From contig OY755177.1 in NCBI GenBank assembly GCA_963576735.1, forward strand, positions 14,260,001 through 14,324,000: 64,000 bases of DNA, given 5' to 3'. The stretch comes from Bedellia somnulentella (taxonomy: Eukaryota; Arthropoda; Insecta; Lepidoptera; Bedelliidae). The stretch's first letter is position 1. Each line of letters starts with the position of its first letter. The notes under the pieces are model-generated. The model saw only the letters and a program-made list of their open reading frames with translations. It made no database searches and was not told the DNA's origin. Shown here piece by piece: positions 10,690 to 21,200 of this stretch. Position numbers and translations under genes: made by a program.

Positions 10690-10800
10690 AGCAAAACGTA
10701 GGTACTTTAAACACCAAGTGACAATGTCAAGAGATGTTCAGATGTATTAGTACCTCTGCCAACCCCTTCGGGGATATTCGGCGTGAACGTTTGGGTTTGA
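10690..10800 (+). repeat. famB 3' fragment
   Basis: Begins 'gcaaaacgtaggtacttta' and contains 'gatgtattagtacctctgcc' and 'aaccccttcggggatattcg' before 'gcgtgaacgtttggg'. It has the hairpin (cccc-ttcg-gggg) and terminal motif but lacks the head and the long tail. Confidence 0.8.
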
Positions 10801-11304
10801 GTTTAAAATTAAGAAAAGATTTACTTTAAAGATTCTAATATGATAACTGAAAACTGAATCGTCCTATTGAAACAATCTTATTGCCTCAGAATTACACATT
10901 TTTTTTTTCAAATATTTGTCTTTTATTACAATTTGCAAATATGAGGTTTCATTTCACTGTTAATTACTTATTAATTATACCAAATAGAAACCGATTTCCA
11001 ACTACGTACTTAAAATTCCACCATTAAATTTCATTTTGATAGGCAGAATATTGTTCTCTATATTTTTAACCACTTGTTTATCTATCAAAATTGCACATTT
11101 GTCAACAATGGTTGTGTTTTCTGCAATTTCTATATTGCATAAATACTTGAGTCTAGGCACAACCTTTTTTAAAGTGATATAATTGAAAACTTTTTGAAAG
11201 TCTTATGAATAAATTATACTATTCATTATAAATAAATCGTATAAGTTAAAAGCATTGGACAAAGCAACTCCTTCTTTTAATTACGAAGTTAAGAAAAGTG
11301 TATA

Positions 11305-11907
11305 TGTCGTGGCCATATCGTAGATTTGAACACATCGTGAAATGATCGATCATTTCATGAAATAGTCACATTTCATGATGTGGCTAACTTAATTTGACCA
11401 GATCATAAAATCGTAAACGTTTAACGATTTTGTCATCCACGCTTGGCCAAATCGTAGAAATAGGGTGACCTGTGAAAAGCGATCCAAACTCTACGGTTTT
11501 TTAACATATTGTTCAGTTTTTTCGTAATTTGCAAAGTACTCGAGAACCTTTTCATTGAAAACTCTTTTGTTATCACTTTCTTCCTCGCTTAATAACGAAT
11601 TATTAACTTTTTTACTGCGAGAAACAACACTTTTGCCAGCGGTCGCCATCTTCACACATAAACAAAGAGTTTTCAGCGCCTCTACCGGTATTTAATGTAA
11701 TTACTTTACCATATGACCAAATAATCTTAACCATTTCACGAAGAGGCTGCGCGTTTAGTTGCCCATATCGAGAAACGATTTCTTATCATTGATCTGCCCA
11801 AACCACATCACGATGAGGCCAATAAACAGTTGAACATTTCATACGACTACTTCATGAAATGATCGATCATTTTATGATGTGTTCAAATTTACGATATTGC
11901 CACGACA
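11305..11907. mobile_element. 603 bp TIR DNA transposon derivative
   Basis: Terminal inverted repeats of 57 bp (11305-11361 and 11851-11907) match at 53 of 57 positions by eye, starting tgtcgtggc and ending at an inner palindrome, tgatcgatca. The flanks are TATA at 11301-11304 and 11908-11911; because this is palindromic, the true duplication could be TA or TATA. The interior holds a short reverse-strand frame (11491-11649). The length and single short frame fit an internally deleted copy of a larger DNA transposon. The superfamily is not identified. Confidence 0.8.
11491..11649 (-). pseudogene. 52-codon frame inside the TIR element, likely transposase N-terminus
   Basis: Starts at an ATG with good context (gaagATGGCG) and codes a charged, hydrophilic peptide: MATAGKSVVSRSKKV, then an acidic run LSEEESD, then EKVLEYFANYEKTEQYVKKP and a stop. 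Its position inside long inverted repeats suggests the surviving 5' end of the parent transposase, truncated when the interior was lost. I recognise no domain. A captured host exon is the alternative. Confidence 0.4.
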
Positions 11908-12269
11908 TATATAATATAATTTAATTTATCGTAATGTGTGTGTAGCGCTTCGATCTCACTCACTAAAAAGCCCTGTAACCGAAATTCCATAGTACGACAC
12001 CCTTAAACCAACTGTAACCAGAAAATCATTGACACACGTTGACACAACTAAATTAAAAGCAATTTAAATAATTCGTAACATTTGATCTCCCACAATCTTA
12101 ATATGCATAATTAAACTAACATAATATGCATCATTAATCTGCAATTAATGAATCATCAACATGTTCTTTCAGAATGTTGTTTGCGTTGTCTTCCAAAAAC
12201 TATTTGTTATAGTTCATTAAATTCTAATTAACCGTCAAACATCATGAGATATATTAGTTTCCATCTCAG

Positions 12270-12520
12270 CCGTGTAGTATCGGCTTAGAATAACACTACC
12301 TCATATCTACCCGTGGTTGATCGTATTCGTAGGCGACTAATGGTATAGGGGCTTTTAAATGATTTTGGGCGATGTGGTTGGAGACCCGTCACCAAAAACA
12401 TTTATTATTACCATTTTTTCCCCAATCAACTTCCAAAAGTGGCTGAGGAGTTTCTCATTTCAAGGCTCTGGCTACCCCATTAAGGGATTTATAGCCGTGA
12501 GTATATGTATGTATGTATGT
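12270..12520 (+). mobile_element. famA copy, full length with target duplication
   Basis: Complete copy from ccgtgtagtatcggcttag to the gtatgtatgtatgt tail, flanked by a 7 bp duplication atctcag at 12263-12269 and 12521-12527. Several changes from the younger consensus (cgtggttgatcgtattcg). Confidence 0.85.
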
Positions 12521-12656
12521 ATCTCAGTTTTGCAAAAAAAAATTCGCGTTACGGTAATTGTTATCGCAGTCCAGTAAGATTACACTCTCATATTCCATTG
12601 AATTAAAAAAAGAAGAAAACCCAGGTTGCGGCACACAGAATACAAGAGCTAAAAGG

Positions 12657-12712
12657 AAAAAACCGGCCAAATGCATGTTGGACTGGCGAGTTCCCACTAC
12701 CCTTACATATAA
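12657..12712 (-). repeat. Fragment of the '(GTCC)n' interspersed repeat
   Basis: The sequence 'aaaaaccggccaaatgcatg' followed by 'ttggactggcgagttccc' matches in reverse the 3' end of the element at 17884-18505 (cgactcgcacttggccggt). About 56 bp survive. The following 'ctgtctgtctgaacg' at 12740-12754 may belong to it or to another repeat. Confidence 0.5.
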
Positions 12713-12714
12713 TA

Positions 12715-13507
12715 AAAAGAAGTCCTCTGCTGGGCCTTACTGTCTGTCTGAACGCCGCCGTACACTCAAAATAACCAAACGGATTTTCATAATGTTTTCA
12801 ACAATAATAAGAGTGATTCTAGAGAAAGGTTTAAATTGGTTGGTTAAAAAGGTTGAAATTTAAAGGTATCATTCATAATACTTTGACTAAAATTAGCAGA
12901 AATGAGGCGCTAAATGTTGAAGAAGTCGCATTCAATCTCACCAACTGGAAGCTTTCCACGCAAACGCCGCGTAAACTAGCCAAGATATAATTAAGTTATG
13001 TAGGTTCTAGCAAATACAAAATATATAAAAGCTCTGCAGTAAAGTCTCAATTTTTTATTAAAAAATTAAAAACATTATTACGTTCATTTCGAAGCTATTT
13101 TTCTTATTCAAATAAATACGTAAGTAAGCTTAGGCATGTAATGCGAATTACAATTTCTCCTTTTATTATATCCATCTGATAAAAAGTGTTGAAGATATTG
13201 GCGTTAGAAGTAATAAGCAGCGAAACATTTAAAACTCGACGAGCCGCCATAGTTCTTTCCTTCCGATGCCGACTACGACGAGTCCATCCCCTCTGCCAGC
13301 TCGAATGCCTGCTCATGCTTTATAAACCAGGTGATGAAGTGCACAGTTTGATCCGATTTAACTCAAGTATAAAATCAACCTATAAAATAAAACCAATCCT
13401 TTAGTAAAAAAAGCATAATTAGACATAGTAAACAGCCATTAAAAAACATCCTAACAAATTGAGAACCTCTTCCATTTTTAAACTCCGAAATCCACGCAGG
13501 TGAAAGT
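12715..13507. other. No supported gene; one GC-richer patch
   Basis: Mostly AT-rich. At 13220-13320 the composition rises, and a reverse-strand frame reads MSRHSSWQRGWTRRSRHRKE and continues. A TATAAA-like motif (ggtttataaagc) lies just upstream of its ATG. Nothing matches a family I know, so I leave it unassigned. Confidence 0.3.
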
Positions 13508-13685
13508 GAAAATATAGAATGTGCTTAAAGACATGCGTCCAAATTTGAAGAATAAAAAGGCTACATGAAAAGATTGATGAATGTAAATGAAACTTGAAAG
13601 GTTTCCAGGATCGTGCAAAGTGGCGGTCAATAATCTCAATAGTCCACCATTGGAAACTAATGACGTATGTTATATGTATGTTTGT
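13508..13685 (+). mobile_element. famC 3' fragment, decayed
   Basis: Matches famC from 'tatagaatgtgcttaaaga' through 'atgaaaagattgatgaatgt' to 'ggaaactaatgacgta' and an atgtatg-like tail. In-frame stops (aaatgaaacttga) break the ORF2 C-terminus. Confidence 0.75.
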
Positions 13686-14338
13686 ATAATCTTTGTTGTA
13701 GTACGTATGTCCACAAAATGACTACTGTTACACCCTGACACACAATACACATGATATCCTACACACGATTAGTACTTCTGCTTACCCAATAGAACAGATC
13801 CAACCACAAATTCAGGTTACGGAGTTCTAGGTAATAACTGAGCCGTGTCAGTGTACCAACACCGCCCTTAAGGCTCCCAACTGTAGAACCGCTATCGATA
13901 ATAACAGTGGTGTTTGCTCTCAGGAGAAATGTAATACGGGGGTTAAACTATGTTGTGAGTAGAACGAGATCAATAACCGTCACAGACCAATAGGGATATG
14001 TTTTGCTAAAGTTAATGCAAGTTGCGAGTAATTACCCTCGGATGATGTAAAGGTATGAGTAAAATGTAGTTTACTGTCTTAACTTATTACTTTACTCATA
14101 CGCAATTGTTGCTGTAGCAGTTTATAGCAGTAGGTTTAGCAGACATGGATATACTTCTAAAAATCTCGTGTCATTTTTGTCATCTTGTGTTCAAAGTACC
14201 CATTTTTAGTCTAGCCCGTGTATTAAAATCTTGTCGAAAGGTTTGATAATTTAATATACTTAAAGAAGGATGCACTAATGTCAAACATTCATATCAAAAA
14301 TACATGTTAATAAATAATAGCCAGCTATTTAAAACAAG
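13686..14338. other. No recognised feature
   Basis: Base composition is less extreme around 13780-14040, but all frames are interrupted. A small inverted pair, gtatgagtaaa (14052-14062) and tttactcatac (14091-14101), could form a weak hairpin. Confidence 0.35.
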
Positions 14339-14565
14339 GCTGTATAGTGTCGGCCTAGAATAACACTACCTAATTTCTTTCCGTGGTCATTCGTAAGAGT
14401 CGACTAAGGGTGCTAGGGCTTTTAAGTGATTTTTGGGCGATGCGGTTTGAGACCTATCACTTAAAACCTTTCCTTTACAATCATTTCTGAGGCAATGAGG
14501 CTGAGGAACTTTTTATCCCAAAGGTCTGGCTACCCCTCCAAGGGATTTATAGCCGTAAGTATATG
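14339..14565 (+). mobile_element. famA copy, full length, older subfamily
   Basis: From gctgtatagtgtcggcctag to agccgtaagtatatgattg. The tail is eroded to one or two units. Internal landmarks 'gactaagggtgctagggc' and 'tgggcgatgcggtttgagac' are present. Confidence 0.85.
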
Positions 14566-14761
14566 ATTGTAGTAACCTTAAGCATATATAACATATTGGT
14601 TTTTTAACTGATTCCCAGGTGATAATTATATCTACTGAGGCTCAGACGTATTGCTCGTCCTACCTATGCACCCCCGTCACGCATTACATATAAGCATAAG
14701 CTCATTAAAGCCATGTATTGAGTCGTAAATGTGCATTAGATGGAGTTACTATAAAATACTT

Positions 14762-15640
14762 TTTTTTATGTAGCCTGTACTACAGTGTCCCACTGCTGGG
14801 CAAAGGCCTCCCCCCGTTGAGTCCCGGCTCTGTGCCAACTCCGGCCATCCCGGAAATTTTTTATCAAGATCGTCCCGTCATCTCCGCCACGGCCTGCCCC
14901 TACGCCGGTAACCGTCTTGTGGCATCTAGTCTGAGGCGATCTTCGCCCATCTGTCTGGGTGCATACGATTAATGTGATCGGCTCAGTTCCAGTTTAGCTT
15001 GGCGGTTTAAGGAGCGCAATGTGGTGTTCCTTATGCGGTCAGTCCTACGAACACTGAGAATGCTGTGCTCCATTGCTCGTTGGCAAACCTTGAGTTTGGA
15101 CTTCTGAAGTTCTGTCAGTAACCAGGTCTGAGCGCCGTAGCTTAGGATAGGAAGGATACACAGGTCGATGAGCTTGCGCTTGAATTTTAGTGGGAGGTTA
15201 CACTTCAACGACCAGAAGCTCTTCCAGGCGTTAGAAATCCGTCTTTCGACTTTTTTATCCTGCCTATTTTCGAAGGAAGCTATCTGGCCCAGGTAAATGT
15301 ACTCATCCACAAACTATATCTCCTGCCCATCGACCTCAACCCTACGTTTTGTGCTGCTGGTGATGGCTTTGATCTTTGACCTATTCATCTACAGTCCAAC
15401 CTCGAGGCTCGCGTCGCTGAGTTCCTGTAACATACGCCGTAGCTCGGGTGCAGATGAGGCAAACAGGATAATATCATCGGCGAAGTTTGTAAGTCTTCTG
15501 CCACCAACTTCAATGCCTCTGTCGGTCCATGGGGCCACCAGCTTCTTGAACACCTCGTCTAGGGTGCAGGTAAAAAGTTTCGGAGATAGCGGGTCTCCAT
15601 GTTTGTCTCCTCTCTCTATTGGAAATGAAGGGCCAACAAT
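14762..15640 (-). pseudogene. Non-LTR retrotransposon ORF2 fragment (reverse transcriptase to C-terminus)
   Basis: The reverse strand codes, in order: IERGDKHGDPLSPKLF (RT block), the catalytic motif NFADDIILFA (FADD at 15473-15484), then YIYLGQIASFENRQDKKVER, the LSYGAQTW region, QRAMEHSILSVRRTDRIRN, and, after a frame change near 14969, RGRPW and FPGWPELAQSRD. Two in-frame stops (near 15390 and 15312) and a frameshift show it is dead. The 5' end is lost near 15640, and the 3' end runs into a short A-run near 14762. Layout and motifs fit the RTE/BovB group, but I cannot exclude a neighbouring clade. Confidence 0.85.
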
Positions 15641-16106
15641 AATAAAAACGTTGAGCAATACGATACAATTTAATGACCTAATCACATAATAAGATAAAAT
15701 CCAAACGACAATGCATCAGAAGTACCTAGTAACGTAGAACATAATTACAATCGAGGCATTGTATTTTGGAATAACGTTCCTAAAATGGCAACCTAAACCG
15801 ATAACATTGATTATATTCAGAACAATTCCAAAAACATTTCCAATTGTCCAGTTATCAATATAATTGTTCTTGCTGCGTCTCACAATAAGTCTTATCTCAG
15901 TGATTCAGAATTGTCTATTATTTGGTTCCATGTAATATTATTGTTATATTCTTCAGCGATTTCTCGAAATAGTCATCGAATTACTAATTCGGTATTTTTT
16001 GTATCTATATTTCTAAAAATCACTAAGAACACGCATTTCTTGCCTTTTATTATATTAGGAGTAAGATGTAAGATTTATAAAATAGCTGTTTAGTGACAGC
16101 TTATCA
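15641..16106. other. AT-rich, nothing recognised
   Basis: No gene or known repeat is supported. The 60-codon frame near 15911-16093 is hydrophobic and of chance length. Confidence 0.4.
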
Positions 16107-16281
16107 TCATCATCATTATCAACAGCCAATAGAAATCCACTGCTAGACATATGCCTCCCCCAAAGATCTCCCCAGCGACCGGTCCTGTGCTGCCCTAATC
16201 CATTGAACAAGTCGTTGGTCCACCCTTATTGGAGGCCTACACACACTGCGTCATCCGGTACGTGGCCGCCACTCCAGAACC
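16107..16281 (-). pseudogene. RTE-like LINE 3' terminus with (ATG)n tail
   Basis: The reverse strand codes VLEWRPRTG, then RSVCRPPIR, RAAQDRSLGRSLGEAY and QWISIG, with stops in between. It ends in a gatgatgatgat tail at 16107-16120. This series is the usual C-terminus of RTE/BovB-type elements. It is a different family from the fragment at 14762-15640 (A-run end) and from famC (ATGT tail). Confidence 0.8.
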
Positions 16282-16495
16282 AGTCGGATTATGATAGCAC
16301 TAATCAATTTTTCCCGCAGGTATCGTCATATCAGACTTAGGGTTTCAGCTTTTTAAGTTATCGTTGGGCGATGTGACCAGATAATTATCACCTACTATAC
16401 TTTACGCAATCTTTTTCGTACTCAATTTCTAAAAGTGGCTAAAGAATTTTTAACTCTGAATCCCTGGCTACGTCTTTTTTGGGGTCCATAACCTA
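16282..16495 (+). repeat. famA copy, heavily decayed
   Basis: Recognisable order of landmarks: gtcggattatgatagcac, 'cttagggtttcagcttttta', 'gttgggcgatgtgacc', 'tctaaaagtggctaaagaat' and 'ccctggctacgt'. It abuts the RTE end directly, so one of the two was truncated by the other or by deletion. Confidence 0.7.
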
Positions 16496-17136
16496 TTTTA
16501 GGAAGATTATATATAACCGATAGAATATAGTGTTTGAGTAACATATTCCGATTTTCTGTTCGACAAAAGATAGAACAAGGCTTGTTTAAGAATAATTATA
16601 TTGACGAACAAATAAACTCAATAAATCTTTACATAAACCTACTGAAAAATTAAAATAATTTAGGTAATATGGTTGACAAACCATTACTTCTATTTGGGCA
16701 TTTTTAGCCCTGACAGCTCCAAAGTTATATATTTTATACACATGAGTATACGTGTCTGTTTGTTATACTAAAACATTAATTTTAAACTTAATGGATATGA
16801 TGTGTACACTGGCTATACCATGACAGAATTGGTTGTTATTTTTGTCTGTCTTACGCTGATTTCTGAAACGACTGGACCTGTCGGAAGGATTATCTTACGC
16901 AACTTCTTTTTTCATAACCTTAATACCCATGCAAAGCGTATCGCCTAATTTGAAATAAAAATAATTCCGAATAAAAGCTGTAAATGGCGAAAGAGCGTAG
17001 GCTAGGTAGACGAAAAATATGGAACAGAAACCCCCACGCTTTTCCATGATTTTCAGCTTATATCGGGAATTATTTTTCATTTTTTTAGTTAGATGTGCTA
17101 TAAAAGCGTGTTTTTCAGTTTTTTTATCTATGTTTA
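16496..17136. other. AT-rich, nothing recognised
   Basis: No supported gene. An 83-codon reverse frame at 16895-17146 is lysine- and phenylalanine-rich without a recognisable motif and overlaps the famB border. Confidence 0.4.
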
Positions 17137-17508
17137 CGGTTGACAACCGTGATAGCCCAGTGGGTAGAACACTCGTTTATCGTGCAAACGACTAGTGTTC
17201 AAATCCTGGGTCGGGCCTACACCAATTTGTCTGTTCTAAAGACATATGTGTGGTTAATTTATCATGGTTGTTAACGGTGAGGGAAAACATCGTGAGGAAA
17301 CCCACATGGCTGAGTTTGTACTTAGTCATGTGACAGTGTATTCGTACAAAACGGGGATAGGCCTGCCCCCTATCACGTGAGTACACTGTCCATGCAAAAC
17401 GTGGGTACTCTGAACACCAGGTGACAGTCACGTGATGTTCAGAAGTATTAGTACCTCTGCCAACCCCTTCGGGAATATTCGGCGTGAACGTTTATGTTAT
17501 ATGTTATG
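17137..17508 (+). mobile_element. famB SINE, full length with 13 bp target duplication
   Basis: Best reference copy of famB. The head carries an A box region 'gtgatagcccagtgggtaga' and a B box 'gtgttcaaatcctgggtc' (GTTCAAATC fits GWTCRANNC), so it is tRNA-derived and RNA polymerase III-type. The body includes 'ataggcctgccccctatcac' and 'tcacgtgatgttcagaagta'. The 3' end has the ccccttcggga hairpin, ggcgtgaacg, and a (tatgt)n tail. It is flanked by ttatctatgttta at 17124-17136 and 17509-17521. Confidence 0.92.
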
Positions 17509-17739
17509 TTATCTATGTTTATTTTTCTCTTTTTTGTACTGAACCAACTGAAATTATTTTATTGTAGCTGATTTTTGACAGGTGTACCAAGTTTGAATTA
17601 AATCGGTCCGTTTAAAGTTGGTATAAATCAGGTTTATAGGAGACGGATACACACATACATACTTATATACATTCATACTTACAGATGAAGCTAATATAAG
17701 CGTGTAAATAATATGAAAAACGCAAGAATAAAATCTCTC

Positions 17740-17883
17740 ACAGCCAGGGTCACTCTAAGACTGGATGCATCATACAACACGCATGTAGCGGTCGAGTATG
17801 AAAATACCGCTCTGCGTCGAGGGCAGGTCGTGGGGAAAGTTTTGCATTCCTGAGCCCAATACCTTTGAAATTAACTCGCCGTT
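17740..17883. other. GC-richer patch, unassigned
   Basis: The stretch with 'caacacgcatgtagcggtcg' and 'taccgctctgcgtcgagggc' stands out from its AT-rich flanks and directly precedes the '(GTCC)n' repeat. It may be another repeat piece, but no second copy is present in this window. Confidence 0.3.
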
Positions 17884-18505
17884 TTTAGGGTTCCGTAGCC
17901 AAATGGCAAAAACGGGACCCTTATAGATTCGTCATGTCTGTCCGTCTGTCCGTCCGTCCGTCCGTATGTCACAGCCAGTTTATTCCGAAACTATAAGAAC
18001 TACATTATAGAAAATTGGTGCGTAGATGTATTTTGTAAACCGCATTAAGATTTTAAAATAAAATCTGAAAAAAAAACCAAAATTTTTAGGGTTCCCCATA
18101 CATAGAACTGAAACTCAATTTTTTTTTTTCATCAAACCTATACGTGTGGGGTATCTATCAAAAGGTATTTGAAAATGATGTTGAGGTTTCTTATATCATT
18201 TTTTTCAAAACTGAATAGTTTGCGCGAGAGACTTTTTCAAAGTGGTAAAATGTGTGTCCCCACCCGTAACTTCTAAAATATGGGCATGATAAAACTGAAA
18301 AAAATATATGATGTGTATTACTACACAAACTACTAACGAAAATTGGTTTGAATGAGATCTAGCCCGTAGTTCTATTTTTAAACGTCATAAATCAAATTAC
18401 TTACCTAATTTGGCTCCCATGATTTTCACACAAACGGGATTTTCTATATATATGATAGTACGGAACCCTTAGTGCGCGATCCGACTCGCACTTGGCCGGT
18501 TTTTT
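17884..18505 (+). mobile_element. Lepidopteran '(GTCC)n' interspersed repeat, about 620 bp
   Basis: Begins 'agggttccgtagccaaat' with a GTCC/GTCT array at 17938-17966. It ends 'ggaacccttagtgcgcgatc' and 'cgactcgcacttggccggt'. I recognise these two ends as one of the commonest interspersed repeats in moths and butterflies; this is memory, not a search. It has no open frame and no clear inverted ends, apart from ggttccgta near the start facing tacggaaccc near the end. The transposition class is not decided. Confidence 0.7.
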
Positions 18506-18968
18506 GTAATTACTACTTTTACTGGTTCCACAAACTAGGTGCTGAATTTCGGAAACGGTCTCTGATAATTTTAATGGATTGAGATTGTTAAGGAAATGTT
18601 GTGGGGATGTATGGTAAACTTAGTATTAAGTTGAAATTTGACGTTCAAAAACAAAGATTTATCTTTTTAATTGAAATAAATGATTATTTTATATTTTGTT
18701 TTATGGTTAATGTTACACTTTATCATGTAAAAGTGTCTTTATATATGTTCTAACAAAAGTAACGAAGAAGTTATGGAATTTAAATAAATCAAGTAGCGAA
18801 ACCAATAAAGGTGCCTGGGAAATTCAGTAAGAAATACTTTGGCTTCAAATTAAGCATGCATAGTTTCGTATTTATTACTTACTTTAGTACTTTCTATAAA
18901 GTTTACACATGCGATAAATCGTGAAGCTTTTCCGATATATATAAACTTATTAACTGAAATAATCATTT
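18506..18968. other. AT-rich, nothing recognised
   Basis: No gene or repeat copy is supported. The last 8 bases (18961-18968, aatcattt) are the left target duplication of the next element. Confidence 0.45.
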
Positions 18969-19147
18969 AATTTAAATCGTTTTGTTCATGAAAACCTCAT
19001 GTGGCGGTTATTACTAATAAATAAAGAATAAATAAAGGAAAAGAAAGAAAAATTACGACACAGGCGGCGGGGCGTAAACCCGAGGTCGCGGGTTCGATTC
19101 CCGCCTGTGTCGAAATTTTTCTTTCCTGTATTTATTCTTTATGAAAC
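18969..19147. mobile_element. famD double copy in inverted orientation, one insertion
   Basis: Left part 18969-19066 is a reverse-strand famD 3' half, and right part 19067-19147 is a plus-strand famD 3' half starting in the anticodon stem (cggggcgtaaacccg). They meet inside the tRNA-like region at the shared gcgg, with both tails pointing outward. The whole is flanked by aatcattt at 18961-18968 and 19148-19155, suggesting a single insertion event. The near-identical arms of about 40 bp would fold into a hairpin. Confidence 0.75.
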
Positions 19148-19155
19148 AATCATTT

Positions 19156-19624
19156 TTATTTTCTAATCTTGCAATCAATTTTATCATTCATCAGCCTTTA
19201 AATAACTTCGACTATTTTTCGATCAAATGTTAGAAGACGTGTGCGATTTTATAGGGTCTTACGAAATACAGAACGGAGATGCATTTTTCTTAATACTGCA
19301 AATAAAATCTATTCACTGTTTACCCTGAGCTATTTATCTTACGACACCTTCGGGTTGAAAAGATAATACTAATTTATTATGTACAATATTAAAGCTAATT
19401 ATGCAATACGTATTATCATGATGACTTATTTTTTATGATTAGTCTCTTTCTGAAAATTATAATAATAGATTTTTGTAAACAATTCTTGTCAACGACATTG
19501 ACGGTCCATGCTTTTGTGACCTAATGGTAGATCTCAGAGGTATCGGCGCACGATCCAGAGAGTCAATGGAGGATCATTTTTGCACATCTTTTGATTACCC
19601 GAAAATTTATATGACTCCACGCTT
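19156..19624. other. AT-rich, nothing recognised
   Basis: No supported gene or repeat. Confidence 0.45.
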
Positions 19625-19730
19625 TGAATTTAAATCTTTTTGTTCATGAAAACCTCATGTGGGGTTTATTACTAATAAATAAAGAACAAATAAAGGAAAG
19701 AAAAATTTCGACACAGGCGGGAATCGAACC
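19625..19730 (-). mobile_element. famD 3' portion, fused to famA
   Basis: Reverse-strand famD from its outer tail 'gaatttaaatctttttgttc' through 'aacctcatgtggggttta' and the T-rich segment to gggaatcgaacc in the T arm. There it stops abruptly and famA sequence follows without a gap. Confidence 0.75.
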
Positions 19731-19948
19731 CCCCCTTTCTACCCACGGGTGTCGTAAGAGGCGACTACGGGTACTGGGACTTTTTATTGGATATTTGGGC
19801 GATGCGGTTGGAGACCCATCACCAAAAACCTTTATTTTACCGCCTTTTCCCCACTCCACTTCCAAAAGTGGCTGAGGAATTTATAATTCCTTGGCTCTGG
19901 CTACCCCTTATAGGGAATTATAGCCGTGAGTATATGTAATGTAATTAT
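19731..19948 (+). mobile_element. famA copy, 5'-truncated, fused to famD
   Basis: Starts at ccctttctacccacgggtgt, inside famA, and runs through 'cgtaagaggcgactacggg' and 'ccactccacttccaaaagtg' to 'tagccgtgagtatatgtaat'. The junction with famD at about 19730 suggests a template switch or a truncated insertion into a pre-existing copy. Confidence 0.8.
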
Positions 19949-20329
19949 ATACGTAATATATATATATTTATTCTTTATACACGCTTTGAAGTTTTCATTA
20001 AGCCGTTGTTCTCTACTATTATACTGCTCACCCTTACTGGGCTTAATTAGCGATGGCAAAGCCACCCTACTCAGACTAGGCTCAAGCTATTTGGTTAGGG
20101 GAAATATGTAGTGCTGGTGGTGGTTGCGGTGAGGATTTACAGTCTATTTCGATGATATTCAGTAACTTGTTATTTTTTGTTGCTTCTGAACCAGAATATT
20201 ATTGCTCACTGCTAACCCCTTACGGTTTAATCCATGTGTATCACGCGTATAAAGACGTCCGTAAAATTTAGAGTACGACCTACATCAAACAACTAATTAA
20301 TTTAAGACACACAATTAAAAAGAAACAAA

Positions 20330-20612
20330 ACGAGCGTCAGCAATACTAATGAAGTGAATGAATCCAAGCTGGTGAGATGCAAGAGCACGTTTATCCGGCA
20401 CACGAACGCACACCAAGACGGCGAGGCAGTCGAACCTGCGCGCGCGCGACTTCGTCAGTGCTGAGTTGGCGGCCGAAGAGACCGCTACGCCAACTTACCA
20501 TGACCGCACGATAAACAAGTGACTCTAGTGCAGTGGATTTTGTGATTGAAAAGTGGACATCAGTGACTCACTGGATAAATTACTCTTGGAATAGCAGACA
20601 ACGATTACAGGT
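20330..20612 (+). promoter_or_regulatory. Possible promoter and 5' untranslated first exon
   Basis: A GC- and CpG-richer block in AT-rich flanks. It has a gcgcgcgcgcgac tract at 20438-20450 followed by ttcgtcagtgctgag, an arthropod initiator-like TCAGT. About 150 bases later it ends at a plausible 5' splice site, cgattacag|gtaataatt (20612/20613). Several short frames and stops lie between, so any exon would be untranslated. Sequence to about 20830 keeps raised GC. No downstream coding exon is recognised in the window. Confidence 0.3.
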
Positions 20613-21104
20613 AATAATTTTCAGTCAACTTTACGAATATTGCCAAAGTTCGCATGGGTCGTATTGCGAAGCTAATGTGAAAGTTTCGATCGATCAGCGG
20701 GTTCGAGAAGTCAGAGCGCCGTTGACACACTTAGACGATCAGGTGTGTGGTTCGGGTAGTTAGCAAGTGGGCGCGGCGTCTCCAATTCGAAATACGTGTC
20801 CGTCCAAAATTCTTGTGAAACCACTTTCGGAATGTTGAGCAACTTTCTTTCACAAACATAACTTCGGCAATTCACAGAATAGATCTACGGTATGTCGGCT
20901 GAACTTTACATGCAAGCAAAGCTCTAAACATGCGATCAAACGAAAGACTTCAACGCGCTGCAGAACTTACCAACAAAGTTTTGTTCCGGTTCATTTGAAT
21001 TGAAATATGTATGGGTTAGACTAAGATTACAAATAATGAATAGTTGTTAGATAAAGCATGTAACTTATAAAGCGATGTAGAGTCAGGTATGTTCGTGGAA
21101 TGGA

Positions 21105-21200
21105 ACGGGGACATAGAGGGCAGCCGGGGACAGGTAGTGAAGCTTCAACAAACCGGCTCCAGACACCGCCCCCCGACCCGGTAATGATAAGGAGAGCCTC
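21105..21200. other. GC-rich block, unassigned
   Basis: Contains 'gggcagccggggacaggtag', 'aaaccggctccagacaccgc' and 'ccccgacccggtaatgataa' in AT-rich surroundings. No long frame, no second copy in the window, no tRNA-like fold seen. It may be part of a repeat or a regulatory element. Confidence 0.3.

Noticed and set aside
14718..15689. Plus-strand frames opposite the LINE fragment
   Set aside because: They are shadows of the reverse-strand RT frame, which has the FADD and other RT motifs.
17192..17431. 79-codon frame in famB
   Set aside because: Lies wholly inside the non-coding SINE on the opposite strand, and is interrupted in other famB copies.
19624..19875. Overlapping 83- and 73-codon frames on both strands
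   Set aside because: Both are inside the famD-famA chimera and have no independent support.
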